Assembly: GCA_024734495.1 (NCBI GenBank)
Contig: JALMQS010000890.1
Coordinates: forward strand, 62,001 to 126,000
DNA from: Forficula auricularia
Taxonomy: Eukaryota; Arthropoda; Insecta; Dermaptera; Forficulidae
Direction of reading: 5' to 3'
DNA length: 64,000 nt
Positions 1 to 10,849 of the stretch are shown here, piece by piece. The position numbers were made by a program, and so were the translations under genes. Every line of letters begins with the position of its first letter. The stretch's first letter is position 1. The notes below the pieces were generated by a model. That model was given only the letters and a program-made list of their open reading frames with translations. It did no database searches and was not told the origin of the DNA.

Positions 1-345
1 CACGCCCTTAATTTTGGGTCGATATGTACCAAAATCTAATCAGCTCAATCTCAATGGACCAAAACTATGTGTGAAATTTGGTTTCGATATTCACACTAGT
101 TTTTCACAAATTGGTAACGCACAGACTAACTACCAAACAGTCTAACTAACAGACATTTTGACAAAACAATTATTATCTCGAAAAATATAATTTTTTCGAT
201 GTTCACTTATTAGAGCTTTTTTGTAGAGCGAAATGCCATGGTTTCGCTCAATTTTTTTAATCAAAATAGTTTCAGCCTTTTTTTGAGATATTTCGACAAA
301 AAGAAGGAAAAAACACTTTTCATGCATGGTAAAGTAAAGAGTTAA
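1..345. repeat. Interspersed repeat R, 3' part
   Basis: Matches 1127-1480 and 55935-56300 almost base for base, including ATGCCATGGTTTCGCTCAA and TTTTTGAGATATTTCG. It is cut by the window edge. No coding potential is seen. Confidence 0.7.
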
Positions 346-399
346 TTATTCTTTGATATATTAATTAGAAAATTATTTAAATTAAAATCCGTACAACAT

Positions 400-690
400 T
401 TTTATTAATTAGGTATCGGCAAAATACACAATTAAGTTTTGTTAAGGGAGAATCTTGGTGAAACATTTAAAATAAAGTAAAGAAAATTTTTCAAAATTTT
501 CTTTACTTTACACAATTAAGTACCTACCTATAACAAATGTATTTTTACATCGATTACATCGCCAAAAGCCTCGCCTTGTGTTAACCTAATTAACATTTTC
601 TTAATAAAAATATATTTTTAAACTTTTTTTCTTTTACTGAGGCTTCACGACCCCCAGGGGGTCGCTACCCACGCGTTGATTAAACACTGT
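400..690. mobile_element. Remnant related to the hAT-type element at 45467-46780
   Basis: Shares TTAATTAGGTATCGGC-like and GGGGGTCGCTACCCACG..GATTAAACACTG sequence with the element in SF3B1 intron 7. The end resembles its TIR (ACACTG). It contains a short palindrome near 470-510. Borders are uncertain. Confidence 0.45.
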
Positions 691-780
691 TCTAAATCAT
701 CTTAGGGCCGATTTTTCAGATAGAGAAAATAGAAATTATTTTTCTTTACCCGAAAATTTTATATCTATTCTATTTCAAAC

Positions 781-1644
781 AAATGAAAATTAAATAAATT
801 GACACGTTCCGATGTGGCCATCTACTTAACTTTACCATACACTACTGGTTAAGTTTGGTCCAAGGGTAGATTTTAATTTTTTGACCCCCTGCCCCCAATT
901 TTGGGCAGTTTGTTTTTGGATTTTTATTGTTCTGTGGGCTCACTGATTATGTATACAAAATTTGGTTGAGTTTGCTCAATTGACCCCCCCCCCCCTCCTA
1001 ATTTTGGCGGGAGAAAAAAAAATATTTTCGTTATTATAGGTTCATTTTATAGTATATTTCATTTTTCTTGTTTTTTTTTTTTTTTTAGTTTGAAAATATT
1101 ATAATTTTAAATTATAGCCCCCCTCCCACCCCTAATTTTGGGTCGATATGCACCAAAATCTAATTAGTTCTTAATCTCAATGCACCAAAACTACGTGTGA
1201 AATTTGGTTTTGATATTTACACTAGTTTTGGAGCTAGCTCGTCCACAAAAATTTGGTAAGGCACAGGCTAACAGAATATCAACCTAACAGACATTTTGAC
1301 AAAACTGTTATTAACTCGAAAAATAATTTTTTCGATGTTTACTTATTAGAGCTTTTTTTGTAGACCGAAATGCCATGGTTTGGCCCAATTTTTTTAATCA
1401 AAATAGTTTCAGCCGTTTTTGAGATATTTCGAAAAAAAGAAGCAATTTTTTCCATGCACGATAACAATATATGACCATACCCTGTATGGAAAGAATAAGT
1501 GAATTGGTGAAGTTTTTTCATAATTTTAAGTTAAGCCACTTCTAAATGGCGACAGATACAAAAATTATCTATAAATGACTACTTTGGGGCTACTCAGTGA
1601 CATTTTAAGTGAATTCAATTTTAAAAAATTTAGCCTAATTCTAC
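781..1644. repeat. Interspersed repeat R with poly-C tracts
   Basis: Homologous to 55611-56603 over its length. It holds the segment TTTGGTTGAGTTTGCTCAA followed by poly-C, then the module also seen at 1-345. Both copies are followed by the same TIR element, so the pair is probably one composite repeat. Confidence 0.7.
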
Positions 1645-2416
1645 TTAAGGAGGTCCTTTCGCTCCAGTTGAGTCAAAAGAAGTGTAGTATCTAATATTTA
1701 ATAAAATAAGTTTAAATACAAATGAAAAATAATAGAATTAAAAAATAAATAGTATGAAAGCCGTAAATGTTTGAAATAAAAACAAATAATTAAATACAAA
1801 AGTTAGTTTGATTTTTCAAATCAGCTGATAATAACTCTTGTATGTATTGGCAATGCATTGTCTTAATACTGTTCATGTTTCATCCAAACATATCATTTAT
1901 GTGATTTTTTAAAGTAAATTTCTCAGTAAATGATATATTTATTAAAAAAGAAATTCCATAATTCATATAGACAATAGGTATTAGTTTGAGTTCGGGGATC
2001 AGTAGCTTAGTGGATATAGGAGTTAAACCTCTTATGACAAAGCATTGCAGTACATATGCAAAGATCCCGGCTGATCCTTTTGTCTGTAATAAAAATAATC
2101 TTTTCTTCGTTCCCTAAATTTGAATTTATTATTTATATTTATTGCAAAAAAAAAAGAAACCTGCTTGTTTCAAAAAGCTAATTTTTAGTTTTTTTTAACT
2201 TTATCAATTCAACAAATAGTAGTATAATAAAAGAGAAAGTGTCAAGATCTTAATTTTCAATAAGATGCTGAGAAAATGTTTACATTTTAAAAAATTTGCT
2301 CTCTAATTTGTGAGTGAAACTTCATTAAAGCATAGATAGAGACTTAAACTATTATAAAAAATGAAGTATATTCTAATATTTTTTATTAAACATTAGCGGC
2401 GAAAGGACCTCCTTAA
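1645..2416. mobile_element. T1 TIR element, copy 1
   Basis: Begins TTAAGGAGGTCCTTTCGC and ends with its reverse complement. The second copy is at 56604-57194. There is no transposase, so it is non-autonomous. The ends resemble those of families T2 and T3. This copy is about 200 bp longer because of a tRNA-like insert. Confidence 0.7.
1945..2140 (+). mobile_element. tRNA-like SINE-type insertion in T1 copy 1
   Basis: This segment is absent from the matching T1 copy at 56880-56930, so it is an insertion. A box-A-like TAGCTTAGTGGATA is visible near 1999, with a degenerate second box. It is not a functional tRNA. Confidence 0.5.
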
Positions 2417-3097
2417 ATAAAAATTAGAAAAAGTTTCATTTTATATTTTAAATAAAATAAAGAAAATTTTCTTTACTTTATATAAAATATTTCACCAAAA
2501 ACTCATACTATTCTCCCTTAACAAAATTTTAATTTGTTTCAAAACAAAATATTAAAAAAAGGGTTAAAATTTTTATTAGTATATTAAAATGAATTTAGTT
2601 CATAGTGAGTCTCTAAAGGTTATAAAGAAAATATTGGACAAGCATACCTTTCCAGTTTTTGAAATTTTGATGAAACATTGTACTTTGGAAACATTTTTCA
2701 ATAATATCCTTATATCACATTCCATATCCATTCCAAAAGAGCATACTTTCGATGTAAGTGGAAAAATAGAAGTCGGTTCATCTTCATAATCCAAAACTTG
2801 AATATATCCATAAACAGTCATAATAAATGATTATATTTACCTCTGAAAAAATTGCAATATAAAAAATAAACAATAAATAACACAAATTGTAATAAATTAA
2901 TATAATTTACGTTTTTATAAATCACATAAATTAATAAGATATTGCATAGATAAACATTACACTAGTTAACTCTAGTATAGTATGTATAGTAAACTAAAAT
3001 ATTCATTTTGTCCGTTAAATAAGCGGTATGCGGTTTATAGTAGCATCTTTCTGAACATACTCTCAAAAAAAAACCAAAACAATCCTCATGTACAAAA
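2417..3097. other. AT-rich stretch without a recognised feature
   Basis: Mostly A/T runs. A short palindrome made of AAAGAAAATTTTCTTT lies near 2460. Two overlapping open frames on opposite strands (2589-2821) show no family features. Confidence 0.4.
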
Positions 3098-4330
3098 TAT
3101 TATTTTATTTTTAAAATGTTATAAAATCATTAATTTTTTAAATTAATTTAATTGATTAAATAATCTTGAATTTTTAGCAATAATATTATGTATAATAATT
3201 ATAAAAATATTTAAAATAAAATTGAACTCAAATAATGTCACAAAAATGTGCCACCAGAGGCGCTAGCAGCAAATATTCAAATATTTAAATTTTTAAGATA
3301 TATTTGTTATAATAATATAATAATCATAAGTTTCCTATATTTGATTCAATCGCGAATCGAATGCAGGTGATTTTTGTCAAATATTAAGTGAAAATAATAT
3401 CTGAATTTATATATTTCTAACTTCATTATTTCAAGTTAGAAATATATAAATTCAGATATTATTTTCACTTAATATTTGACAAAAATCACCTGCATTCGAT
3501 TCGCGATTAATCAAATATAGGAAACTTATGATTAATTGAAAGTAATGGAAGGCAGCCCAGAGGTAGTGAGGAAAGAAAAAATTAACACATATACAATAAG
3601 GTGTAATTTATTGGAATCCTTCCATATGATTAATTAATGGCAAACACCTAACATACTTGTTAACAGATCTAGCGCGCTGGACTGGGAGATTGAATATATA
3701 ACATCTCATATTTCAAATTCATTTGATGGTCCATATCAGTGTTTGATATAAAAAACGTTATGCGGGCTAAACGCGAAATGACATTGAATTATAGCTAAAT
3801 GGATCATATCTTTTTCATTCTCTCTTGATCCAGACTTAAGACTCAGCAGACTCCAATAGCTTCAACCAGCAGTAGTCTCGCGATATATATCTTTTGTTTA
3901 AAAAGCGCGATCAAAAACATTCTGGTTTCGGGTTAATATGTTGATTTGATATATTAATGAAAAAATTATAAAAATATAATAGATAAGATCTAGCAAAGGA
4001 CGCCAAAAAATAATTTTAAAATGGCTGGTTTTTTTATATTTCTTTTTTTTTGAAGGGTAGTAATGGTAATAGTCTATAGCTGCTGGCAGCATCCCATTAT
4101 TTGTACAGGTGCAAATTTCGTATTTTCAGATCATTTTATGTTGATTATTTTCATCATTAAAAAAATATTCTTTTTATTCAATGTTGCTTGTTATGATTCC
4201 TTTGTGATATTTAATACTAGCCTCGACGATCCTATATTACGAGCATTATATTTGCAAACATTTCCTTTTTGCATGATTGTAATATTTTTCATGACTATTA
4301 TTTTTTATATTTGATTGAACAGTAAAAATA
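3098..4330. repeat. Direct repeat D, copy 1 (interrupted)
   Basis: Matches 4472-5105, with shared landmarks CCACCAGAGGCGCTAGCA and ATGGCTGGTTTTTTTATA. Copy 1 is split by the palindrome at 3321-3534 and by about 350 bp of further sequence. Partial short frames in both copies look alike but drift, so I do not call a gene. Confidence 0.6.
3321..3534. mobile_element. Near-perfect palindromic element
   Basis: Arms of about 100 bp start AATCATAAGTTTCCTATA and return as its complement at 3534. A single-arm relative lies at 49399-49500 in SF3B1 intron 5, so the family is mobile. No coding sequence. Confidence 0.7.
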
Positions 4331-4471
4331 TATGATTATAAAATGGACCGATAAAATAATAAAATTTCAATTTATAAACATATTTATTAGCTAGACTTAT
4401 GTTGGAAAATTTTCAATCGAGAAAGGGAGAAATTCTCCCGAAATGTTTGGGTCCTCATACGTATAAAAAAT

Positions 4472-5105
4472 TATTTTTATTTTTAAAATAATGTTTATCT
4501 GTTATAAAATCATTTAATTTGTAAATTAATTTAATTGATTAAATAATCTTGAATTTTCAGCAATAATATTATGTATAATAATTATAAAAATATTTAAAAC
4601 ATTATAGTACCATATCTAAATTTAAAATAAAATTGAATTCAAATAATGTTACAAAAATATACCACCAGAGGCGCTAGCAACAAATGTTCAAATATTTAAA
4701 TTTTTCATCTTTTCTTAAAATTTTTAAGATATATTTATTATAAAAATATAATAGTATAAGAGCTAGCAAACGGCAAAAAAATAATTTTAAAATGGCTGGG
4801 TTTTTTATATTTCTTTTCTTTTTTGAAGGGTAAGAATGGGCCATGTTTGGCTGCTGGGAGCCTCCTATTTGTACAGATGTAATTTCGTAATTTCAAATAA
4901 TTTTATGTTGATTTTTTATTTCATCATTTTCAAAATTCTTTTTTTTAATTTTCCTTGTTATGATTCCTTTGTGATATTTACAACTAGCTGCGAAGACCCT
5001 ATGTTACGAACATTATATCTGCAAACATTTCCTTTTTGTATGACTGTAATATTTTTCATGATTATTTTTTTATATTTGATTAAACAGTAAAAATATATGA
5101 TTATA
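4472..5105. repeat. Direct repeat D, copy 2
   Basis: Second copy of the unit at 3098-4330, here without the palindrome. The preceding stretch near 4405-4450 carries GGGAGAAATTCTCCCGAAA, a decayed relative of hammerhead stem II and core. Confidence 0.6.
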
Positions 5106-5200
5106 AGCACGAAATTTTCTCTGGAGAGAGAGATGGACTGGTAGAAATCTCAATTGAAAGTAATGGAAGGCAGCGCCAGCGCCGTAACATGCAGGTGCAA

Positions 5201-5232
5201 CAGGCGCATCCGCACATGTGCGGATGCGCCTG
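5201..5232. repeat. 32-bp perfect GC-rich palindrome
   Basis: CAGGCGCATCCGCACA is followed directly by its exact reverse complement with no spacer. It sits in a short GC-rich patch (5165-5260) in otherwise AT-rich DNA. Confidence 0.8.
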
Positions 5233-5353
5233 TTACTCCCTACAGAGCCCAAGATCTAGGGGGCCTAAAACGAAGTTGTTAATTGAATTTTCTTTACAAA
5301 TTTGTTTTACAAAAATTTTATTCGAGATTTTAAAACACAAATTAAAATTTTAA

Positions 5354-5608
5354 GCATCGATATTAGTAGACGATTTACAAACTTCCACACCACTTGAAAT
5401 TTTACAAGGTCTGCATGACTTTGGATTAATTGAATCTTATCCAAACATTAATATTGCTATACAATTATTCCTCACACTCCCAGTATCAATTGCTTCGTGT
5501 GAGAGAAGGTTTAGCAAGTTAAAATTAATTAAAAACAATTTAAGGTCTACTATTGGACAAGATAGATTATCCAGCAATCTTGCCATAATATATATCTATA
5601 GAGTATAA
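5354..5608 (+). pseudogene. hAT transposase C-terminal (dimerisation) fragment
   Basis: An 84-codon open stretch between stop codons with no start. It contains LTLPVSIASCERRFSKLKLI and LRSTIGQDRLSSNLA, the hATC dimerisation signature. The catalytic part and zinc finger are absent. It is followed at once by a palindromic element. Confidence 0.8.
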
Positions 5609-5709
5609 TTAATAGAGTAAAGAGGTGTGTAGTTTCACAGTGAATGAAATAAAACTCAAAGATTTATTTCATTCACTGTGAAACTACACACCCTTTACTC
5701 TATTAATTA
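5607..5709. mobile_element. Short palindromic element P
   Basis: Inverted arms of about 48 bp run from AATTAATAGAGTAAAG to its complement, with TTTCACAGTGAATGAAAT inside. A longer member of the family is at 58050-58300 in SF3B1 intron 2. Confidence 0.65.
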
Positions 5710-5974
5710 ACATCATGTTTCACCTAAAACCTATACCATTTTCCATAAGTAAAATATAGAGTATAACATCGAAGGAGACAATAAAAGAGAGTGTCTTCTA
5801 AATTTTATTTATAATTCCAGCAGAAGACACACTCTTTTATTGTCTCCTTCAATATATAAAATTCTGCTACTCTCGGCAAAAACTTTCAATTTAATATAAA
5901 AAGATCGTCAATCTAATTGCCACAATTACAAATCCTCATGGAGAATACATTTGGTAGATTCCTGTGAATACATT

Positions 5975-6026
5975 GTAATAGACTGATGAAGAGGGCAAAG
6001 CCCTCCAGAGACTATAGTCTCGTTAT
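5975..6026 (+). ncRNA. Hammerhead motif, degenerate copy in unit 1
   Basis: CTGATGA, stem II and both stem I strands are kept. The GAAA next to stem II is replaced by CAGAGA, so the conserved G12-A13-A14 is broken. I expect no cleavage. Confidence 0.65.
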
Positions 6027-6208
6027 AAATAAATAAAATTTATAATTCCAGCAGAAGACACACTCTTTTATTGTCTCCTTCAATATATAAAAATTCTGCT
6101 ACTCTCGGCAAAAACTTTCAATTTAATATAAAAAAGATCGTCAATCTAATTGCCACAATTACAAATCCTCATGGAGAATACATTTGGTGGATTCCTGTTG
6201 AATACATT

Positions 6209-6258
6209 GTAATAGACTGATGAAGAGGGCAAAGCCCTCGAAACTATAGTCTCGTTAT
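6209..6258 (+). ncRNA. Type-I hammerhead ribozyme, intact fold (unit 2)
   Basis: Seen: CTGATGA at 6217-6223; stem II GAGGGC/GCCCTC with an AAA loop at 6225-6239; GAA at 6240-6242; stem III ACT/AGT with an AT loop at 6243-6250; cleavage position C at 6251; then TC (6252-6253) pairing GA (6215-6216), and GTTAT (6254-6258) pairing GTAAT (6209-6213). One extra A (6224) sits between the core and stem II, as in every copy here. Predicted cleavage follows 6251. Confidence 0.75.
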
Positions 6259-6617
6259 AAATAAATAAAATTTATAATTCCAGCAGAAGACACACTCTTT
6301 TATTGTCTCCTTCAATATATAAAAATTCTGCTACTCTCGGCAAAAACTTTCAATTGAGTATAACATCGCAAAGGATATTTATTAATAATAACGATATAAT
6401 TAACGACGATATGAATAATGTAATATATTTTTATGTACAATAATTTTTATATGATATCTATTTGAACTATAATTACTTTTTTCCAAAAAATATAGGGGCC
6501 CTAAAAATTTTTTTACACAGGTCCCTAAAAAAGCTAGTTACGGCGCTGGGCAGCACAGAGGAAAGAAAAAATTAACACATATCCAAATAAGGTGTAATTT
6601 ATTGGATTCCTTCCTCC

Positions 6618-6672
6618 TTTTTCAGACCGACGTTTCGAAGGATTCTTCCCTCCTTCTTCAGGGTTTCAAGGG
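6618..6672 (-). ncRNA. Hammerhead-like motif (ACGT class), probably decayed
   Basis: Minus strand: CTGAAGA, a GGA-type stem II with an extra C before GAA, ACGT, C and then GGT that can pair with ACC before the core. Stem II is irregular. Located beside direct-repeat debris with no coding sequence. Confidence 0.45.
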
Positions 6673-7199
6673 TTCAATGAAGGAAACAAATAAAATGCTT
6701 CCTTCCTCTCTCCACAGCAGTGTTTAATTGTTTTTCTATGCCTTTGCTAAGGAAGAAAAAAGTTTTAAACACAATCTTCCGAAACGTCTTATTTGAAAAT
6801 TTTCCATTAAGAAAGGGAGAAATTCTTCCGAAATGTTTGAGTTTGATTAAACGTATAAAGTTTGTTTATATAAGATTTGTATTTATTTTCAGAATCAAAA
6901 ATTTTTCTTTTTAATATTATCAGCTATCTTTTTTGATCAACAAAAAATCGGTAAAATTAGTATATTTAATCTGCGGCCCGGAACAATTTTTCCTTCAAAT
7001 ATGTGACCCATATAAGCCAAAAGTTTGTACACTCCTATATGGTTTAGGTCTAGGATGAAAAAGATAACATTGACATAAACTTAATCCGATGAAATAATTG
7101 CGCGAATCTCTAAAATTTTTGAAAAATATTACTTACTAGAGCCGTTAACATAATTTGAAATGCGATTAACAAATCAAACGGGCGGTTAGTTTTTACACT

Positions 7200-7370
7200 A
7201 GATTTCTGGAGGAACAAAGATTATGTATACAATATTTGGTTTAGTTTGGTCCAAGGGCATAGATTTTCATTTTTTGACCCCCCCCCCCTTAAATAATAAT
7301 AAATTATTTTATTAAATGTTAAATCTAAGAGAGGGGCCAGGTGTATGGTAAACTCGTGTGGATGGTCACA
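7200..7370. repeat. Interspersed repeat R, short copy
   Basis: ATTATGTATACAAaATTTGG, a poly-C tract and a CTTTACCATAC-like end relate it to 781-1644 and 55611-56603. It abuts the outer end of the giant palindrome. Confidence 0.5.
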
Positions 7371-7484
7371 TCAATTTATTTTTATTAGTTTTTGACTAAG
7401 ATTTTTCAAAAGATGTATAAACAATTTTGATAAAAAAAACTAAGCAAATATCACAACGTGAATATACATACAAAAAGTCTTATA

Positions 7485-8675
7485 CAGTAGAACCTCGCTA
7501 TTCGTTCGTACACAATTCGTTCTACCAAGCAGATCGAATGGCGATTTGTACTAATGGCGAATAATTTTTCGCATAAGATATAATGTAAATTGCATTAATC
7601 GGTTCCAAACTGTTTATTTAAACTAATGAGTTGAACAGTAGAAGTAAAAAACGTACAATTGTATAATTCTTTATACGGTTTTTATTATTTAAACTCTACT
7701 TACATATTACAATTCCCCTTTACTTTCTATATTAAAAACGTACGATGATTTTTCCCTTGATTCTTTTTTCTCTCTTTTTGGTCCTTTACATATTAAAAAG
7801 ATATCCAATGTTGATTGTTATTGTCTTTTTTTTTAGAATCCTCCTAAAATGCTCAATCACATTGTCGTTAAATAAGTTAACGCTCCTATTCGCCACAGCT
7901 GTGTTTGGATGCCATTTTTGGACAATGTGTTCTATATTTTCCCAATGGTGACACAATTCTTTAATTTCCTTAGTTGAAATGTTTTCCTCTTCCTCTGAAG
8001 ACACATCTTCAATCACTTCCTGCTGTTCTCTCTGTAGTTCTTGAAGTTCTTCAGTTGTCAACTCATTTAGGTGATCTTCAATCAACTCCTCCACATCATC
8101 ACTGTCTACATCCACACCCATGGATTTTCCCAGGGACACAATTTCATTCACTACAACAGTTTCCGTGGCAGTGTCTTCTAAGTCTTTCAGTGCCACACAG
8201 TCTGGCCACAGATTTCTCCAGGAGGATTTCAGTGTCCTAAAAGAAACTTCATCCCAGGCTTTGTCTATTATTCTCAAGCAATGGAGGATATTAAAATGGT
8301 TCTTGCAAAAGTCTCTGAGGGTGAGTTCTGTGTCAGAGGTCACTTCGAAACATCTGTGAAATAGTGCTTTTGTATAAAGTTTTTTGAAGTTTGAAGTGAC
8401 CTGCTGATCCATGGGGTGGATAAATGAAGTGGTGTTAGGGGGCAAAAATCTCACTTGAATGAAACTGTATTCACCAGTCAGATCTTCCTCCAAACCTGGA
8501 GGGTGGGCAGGGGCGTTATCCAGTACCGGTGCAAAGTTGCGCTCAGTGGCGGATTCGTGCACGCAGTCCGAATCGCGAAAAAGCGTACGAATGGCGATTT
8601 AAATTTTACTTGAAAAAGTTGTACGAATAATGAGTTGTACGAATAGAGAGGCGGACGAATAGCGGGGTTCCACTG
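7485..8675 (-). mobile_element. Tigger (pogo-type) element with TA target duplication
   Basis: The TIR CAGTAGAACCTCGCTATTCG at 7485 returns inverted at 8675, flanked by TA at 7483-7484 and 8676-8677. The element is 1.19 kb, about half of a full Tigger, because the transposase 5' half is deleted. It sits in the left terminal arm of the foldback; the right arm has an empty site. Confidence 0.9.
7786..8562 (-). pseudogene. Tigger transposase C-terminal fragment (DDE_1 superfamily)
   Basis: A 258-residue frame with LDNAPAHP (second catalytic Asp), FLPPNTTSFIHPMDQQV and NFKKLYTKALFHRC, typical of Tigger/JERKY proteins, then an acidic tail. The N-terminal DNA-binding domains and first catalytic Asp are missing. 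The frame is otherwise open, so decay is mainly the 5' deletion. Confidence 0.88.
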
Positions 8676-8689
8676 TATTTATAATGAAT

Positions 8690-8880
8690 AATAAAAAAAT
8701 GAAATTTTTAATTTATTATTTATTTTATCAAAATATATAATATAAATGTTGATTTACCAAAATTTATTATATATCTACAATATTTTTCAGAATAATTTAT
8801 TTTTTTATTTGAGCCACTCCGAAAAATTTTCTGGGTCCGTGTAGGATAAGAAAAATAGTTAAATAATATACTCTTATATC
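8690..8880. repeat. Foldback outer segment and module X (left)
   Basis: Contains CTACAATATTTTTCA, GAAAAATTTTCTGGGTCC and GGATAAGAAAAATAGTTA. Inverted partner at 28690-28870; further X copies at 16110-16240 and 17800-17940. Confidence 0.7.
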
Positions 8881-9092
8881 TCAACCAAAACATTCTGTAA
8901 ATAAACAGGCCAAGTTCGAAAAAGTAGTGAAATCTATGGTGTGTAGCCAAGTTAAATTCGCAAGAATAATTAAGTCGAGAGATCCACTATTTTCTTAACT
9001 TAATTATTCTTGGCGAATTTAACTTGGCTGCACACTAGATTTCACTACTTTTTCGAACTTGGCCTGTTTATTTTCAGAATGTTTTGGTTGAG
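8880..9092. mobile_element. Palindromic element in left arm
   Basis: Arms of about 100 bp run from CTCAACCAAAACATTCTG to its exact complement at 9092, centred near 8985. It is absent from the right foldback arm, so it was inserted later. Confidence 0.7.
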
Positions 9093-9099
9093 ATTTCTC

Positions 9100-9530
9100 T
9101 TCTTTTTGTAAGCTATGAGAAGCCCGTTGGTCCAAAGGGCTAGAATTTTCATTTTTGACCCCCCCCCCCCTCCTCCCATTTTGGGTGATTAGTTTTTGCT
9201 TTTCTAGCCTTCTGGGGACAGAATATGTATACAAAATTTAGCTGAGGTCCACTGGGCTATAATTTTTATTTTTGCCCCCCCCCCCTCACCATTTTGGGTG
9301 GTTAGTTTTTGAATTTCTAGCCTTTGGGGGGGGGGGGCAGAATATTTGTACAAAATTTGGTTGAGTTTGGTCCAACGGGCTATAATTTTAATTTTTGACC
9401 CCCCCCCCTCCAATTTGAGGGGTTGAAAGATAGAAAGTTTGGATTTTTGGAATTTTTCCTTTGTTTGTGTGCCAAACTCTACTAGCAGGCGAAATTTCAT
9501 GATCGTTGAATGATTGAAAGTACCCTATAG
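9100..9530. repeat. Poly-C tandem repeat related to repeat R
   Basis: Three units of about 118 bp with CATTTTGGGTGRTTAGTTTTT, TATACAAAATTTRG and a poly-C run each. Open frames across it are products of the repetition. Confidence 0.6.
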
Positions 9531-9784
9531 GTTTTAATGACCTATGAGTGCCAAAATTAGCTATTTTCTCAGGTTCATATATCAGAATCTATTTAAGATA
9601 TATTGTTGAAATTTGGTACACTGTTCAAGATGGATTACTTAATTACATCTGTATAATTTCAGCACCGTATCTCAAATGAATTCCAAGCTGCAGGGGTCGA
9701 AATTGGCTCGAAATGGTTCGTGTAAACAGCGTGTACTGCCAAGCTATTGCTCGAATTTGGCCTGCGCACGCAGTGCTTTGATAA

Positions 9785-10598
9785 TAACAAATTTATAAAT
9801 TGATCTATTTAGAAATAAAATTTAAAAAATAATAATTGATTAGGTCTAGAAATAAATGAGTTTTTCGAAAATGTCTCATTTTATTGAATTTAAAAAAAAA
9901 TTATTTTAATATTAATTGTTTATTTGTATATAATAATATAATAATGTATCTATTTTAATTAGAATAATTAGTTTATATAAAAATCAAGAGATGACACTAG
10001 TAAATATTAACACCCTTAATTACTATAGGATCAAATGGGAATAAAAGGGGATGATCTGTGTAGTGACTTTTTTTGTTAAATAATATAAATAGAGGCTGTT
10101 TTTCGTGGCTTTTTCATCAGCCAAGCGCTGCTCGGCGGCTGCCCTTCGGGACGGTCCAATTTTTTGGTTGTCTCAAATGGACATTCGAGTTTCGATTATT
10201 CTCGAGAAATGAAAAGGATAAGAAATGCGAACTCGGATATTTGAGACCTCACCTCTTAAGGATTTTATATTCATATAAAATCCCAAACATAGAGGGAAAG
10301 AGAGGGGCGATATACTATTTCTCTCTCTCTCTCTCTTCTAACTTTATTAATTAATAAACTGTAAACACGGGTAATAATTAAAAGGAACAATCAAAGTATA
10401 TATTTTTTTAATAATATAAATAAAGTCAGCCATTAGAAAATATGATCAGAGCACTCAATTGCTCTAGAATTGCCCGTTTTGATTATTTCCAATTAAAAAT
10501 ATTAAATAGATTTTTTAATGATAAAAACTTGAGACTATTTCAAACGAGTTTAGACACGAACAATTTTCTGTGTCCCTGCTGTATAGAATAGATAGTTC
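9785..10598 (+). repeat. Foldback module A, copy 1
   Basis: Full module of about 0.8 kb. Landmarks: GAGATGACACTAGTAAATAT, TACTATAGGATCAAATGGG, a GC hairpin around CCCTTCGGGACGG, then a 10-bp stem GGATTTTATA/TATAAAATCC. Another module follows head to tail at 10599. Confidence 0.7.
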
Positions 10599-10849
10599 AA
10601 TAACAAATTTATTTTTTGATCTATTTAGAAATAAAATTTAAAAAATAATAATTTATTAAGTGTAGAAATAGATGAGTATTTAAAACATTTCTAATTTGGA
10701 TGAATTTTTAAAGAAAAAACATTATTTGAATATTCATTGTTTATTTGTTTATATTAGGTATATATTATTACAATTGGAATAATTAGTTTATATAAAAATC
10801 AAGAGATGACACTAGTAAATATTAACACCCTTAATTACTATAGGATCAA

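Larger units (their letters stand above)
5811..6358 (+). repeat. Retrozyme-like tandem array (about 231-bp units) with hammerhead folds
   Basis: Two full units and a third partial unit. ATTCCAGCAGAAGAC recurs at 5814, 6045 and 6277, periods 231 and 232. Each full unit ends with a hammerhead core on the plus strand. This size and tandem type-I hammerhead layout match retrozymes described in invertebrates. A reversed piece of the unit (5772-5800) abuts the array and could pair with 5821-5850. Related fragments are at 29091-29222, 37990-38093 and 53325-53425. Confidence 0.75.

Noticed and set aside
5811..6358. Full Penelope element
   Set aside because: No reverse transcriptase or GIY-YIG frame nearby; only the ribozyme-bearing unit is present.
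7745..8359. Plus-strand open frames over the Tigger element
   Set aside because: Antisense shadows of the minus-strand transposase fragment.
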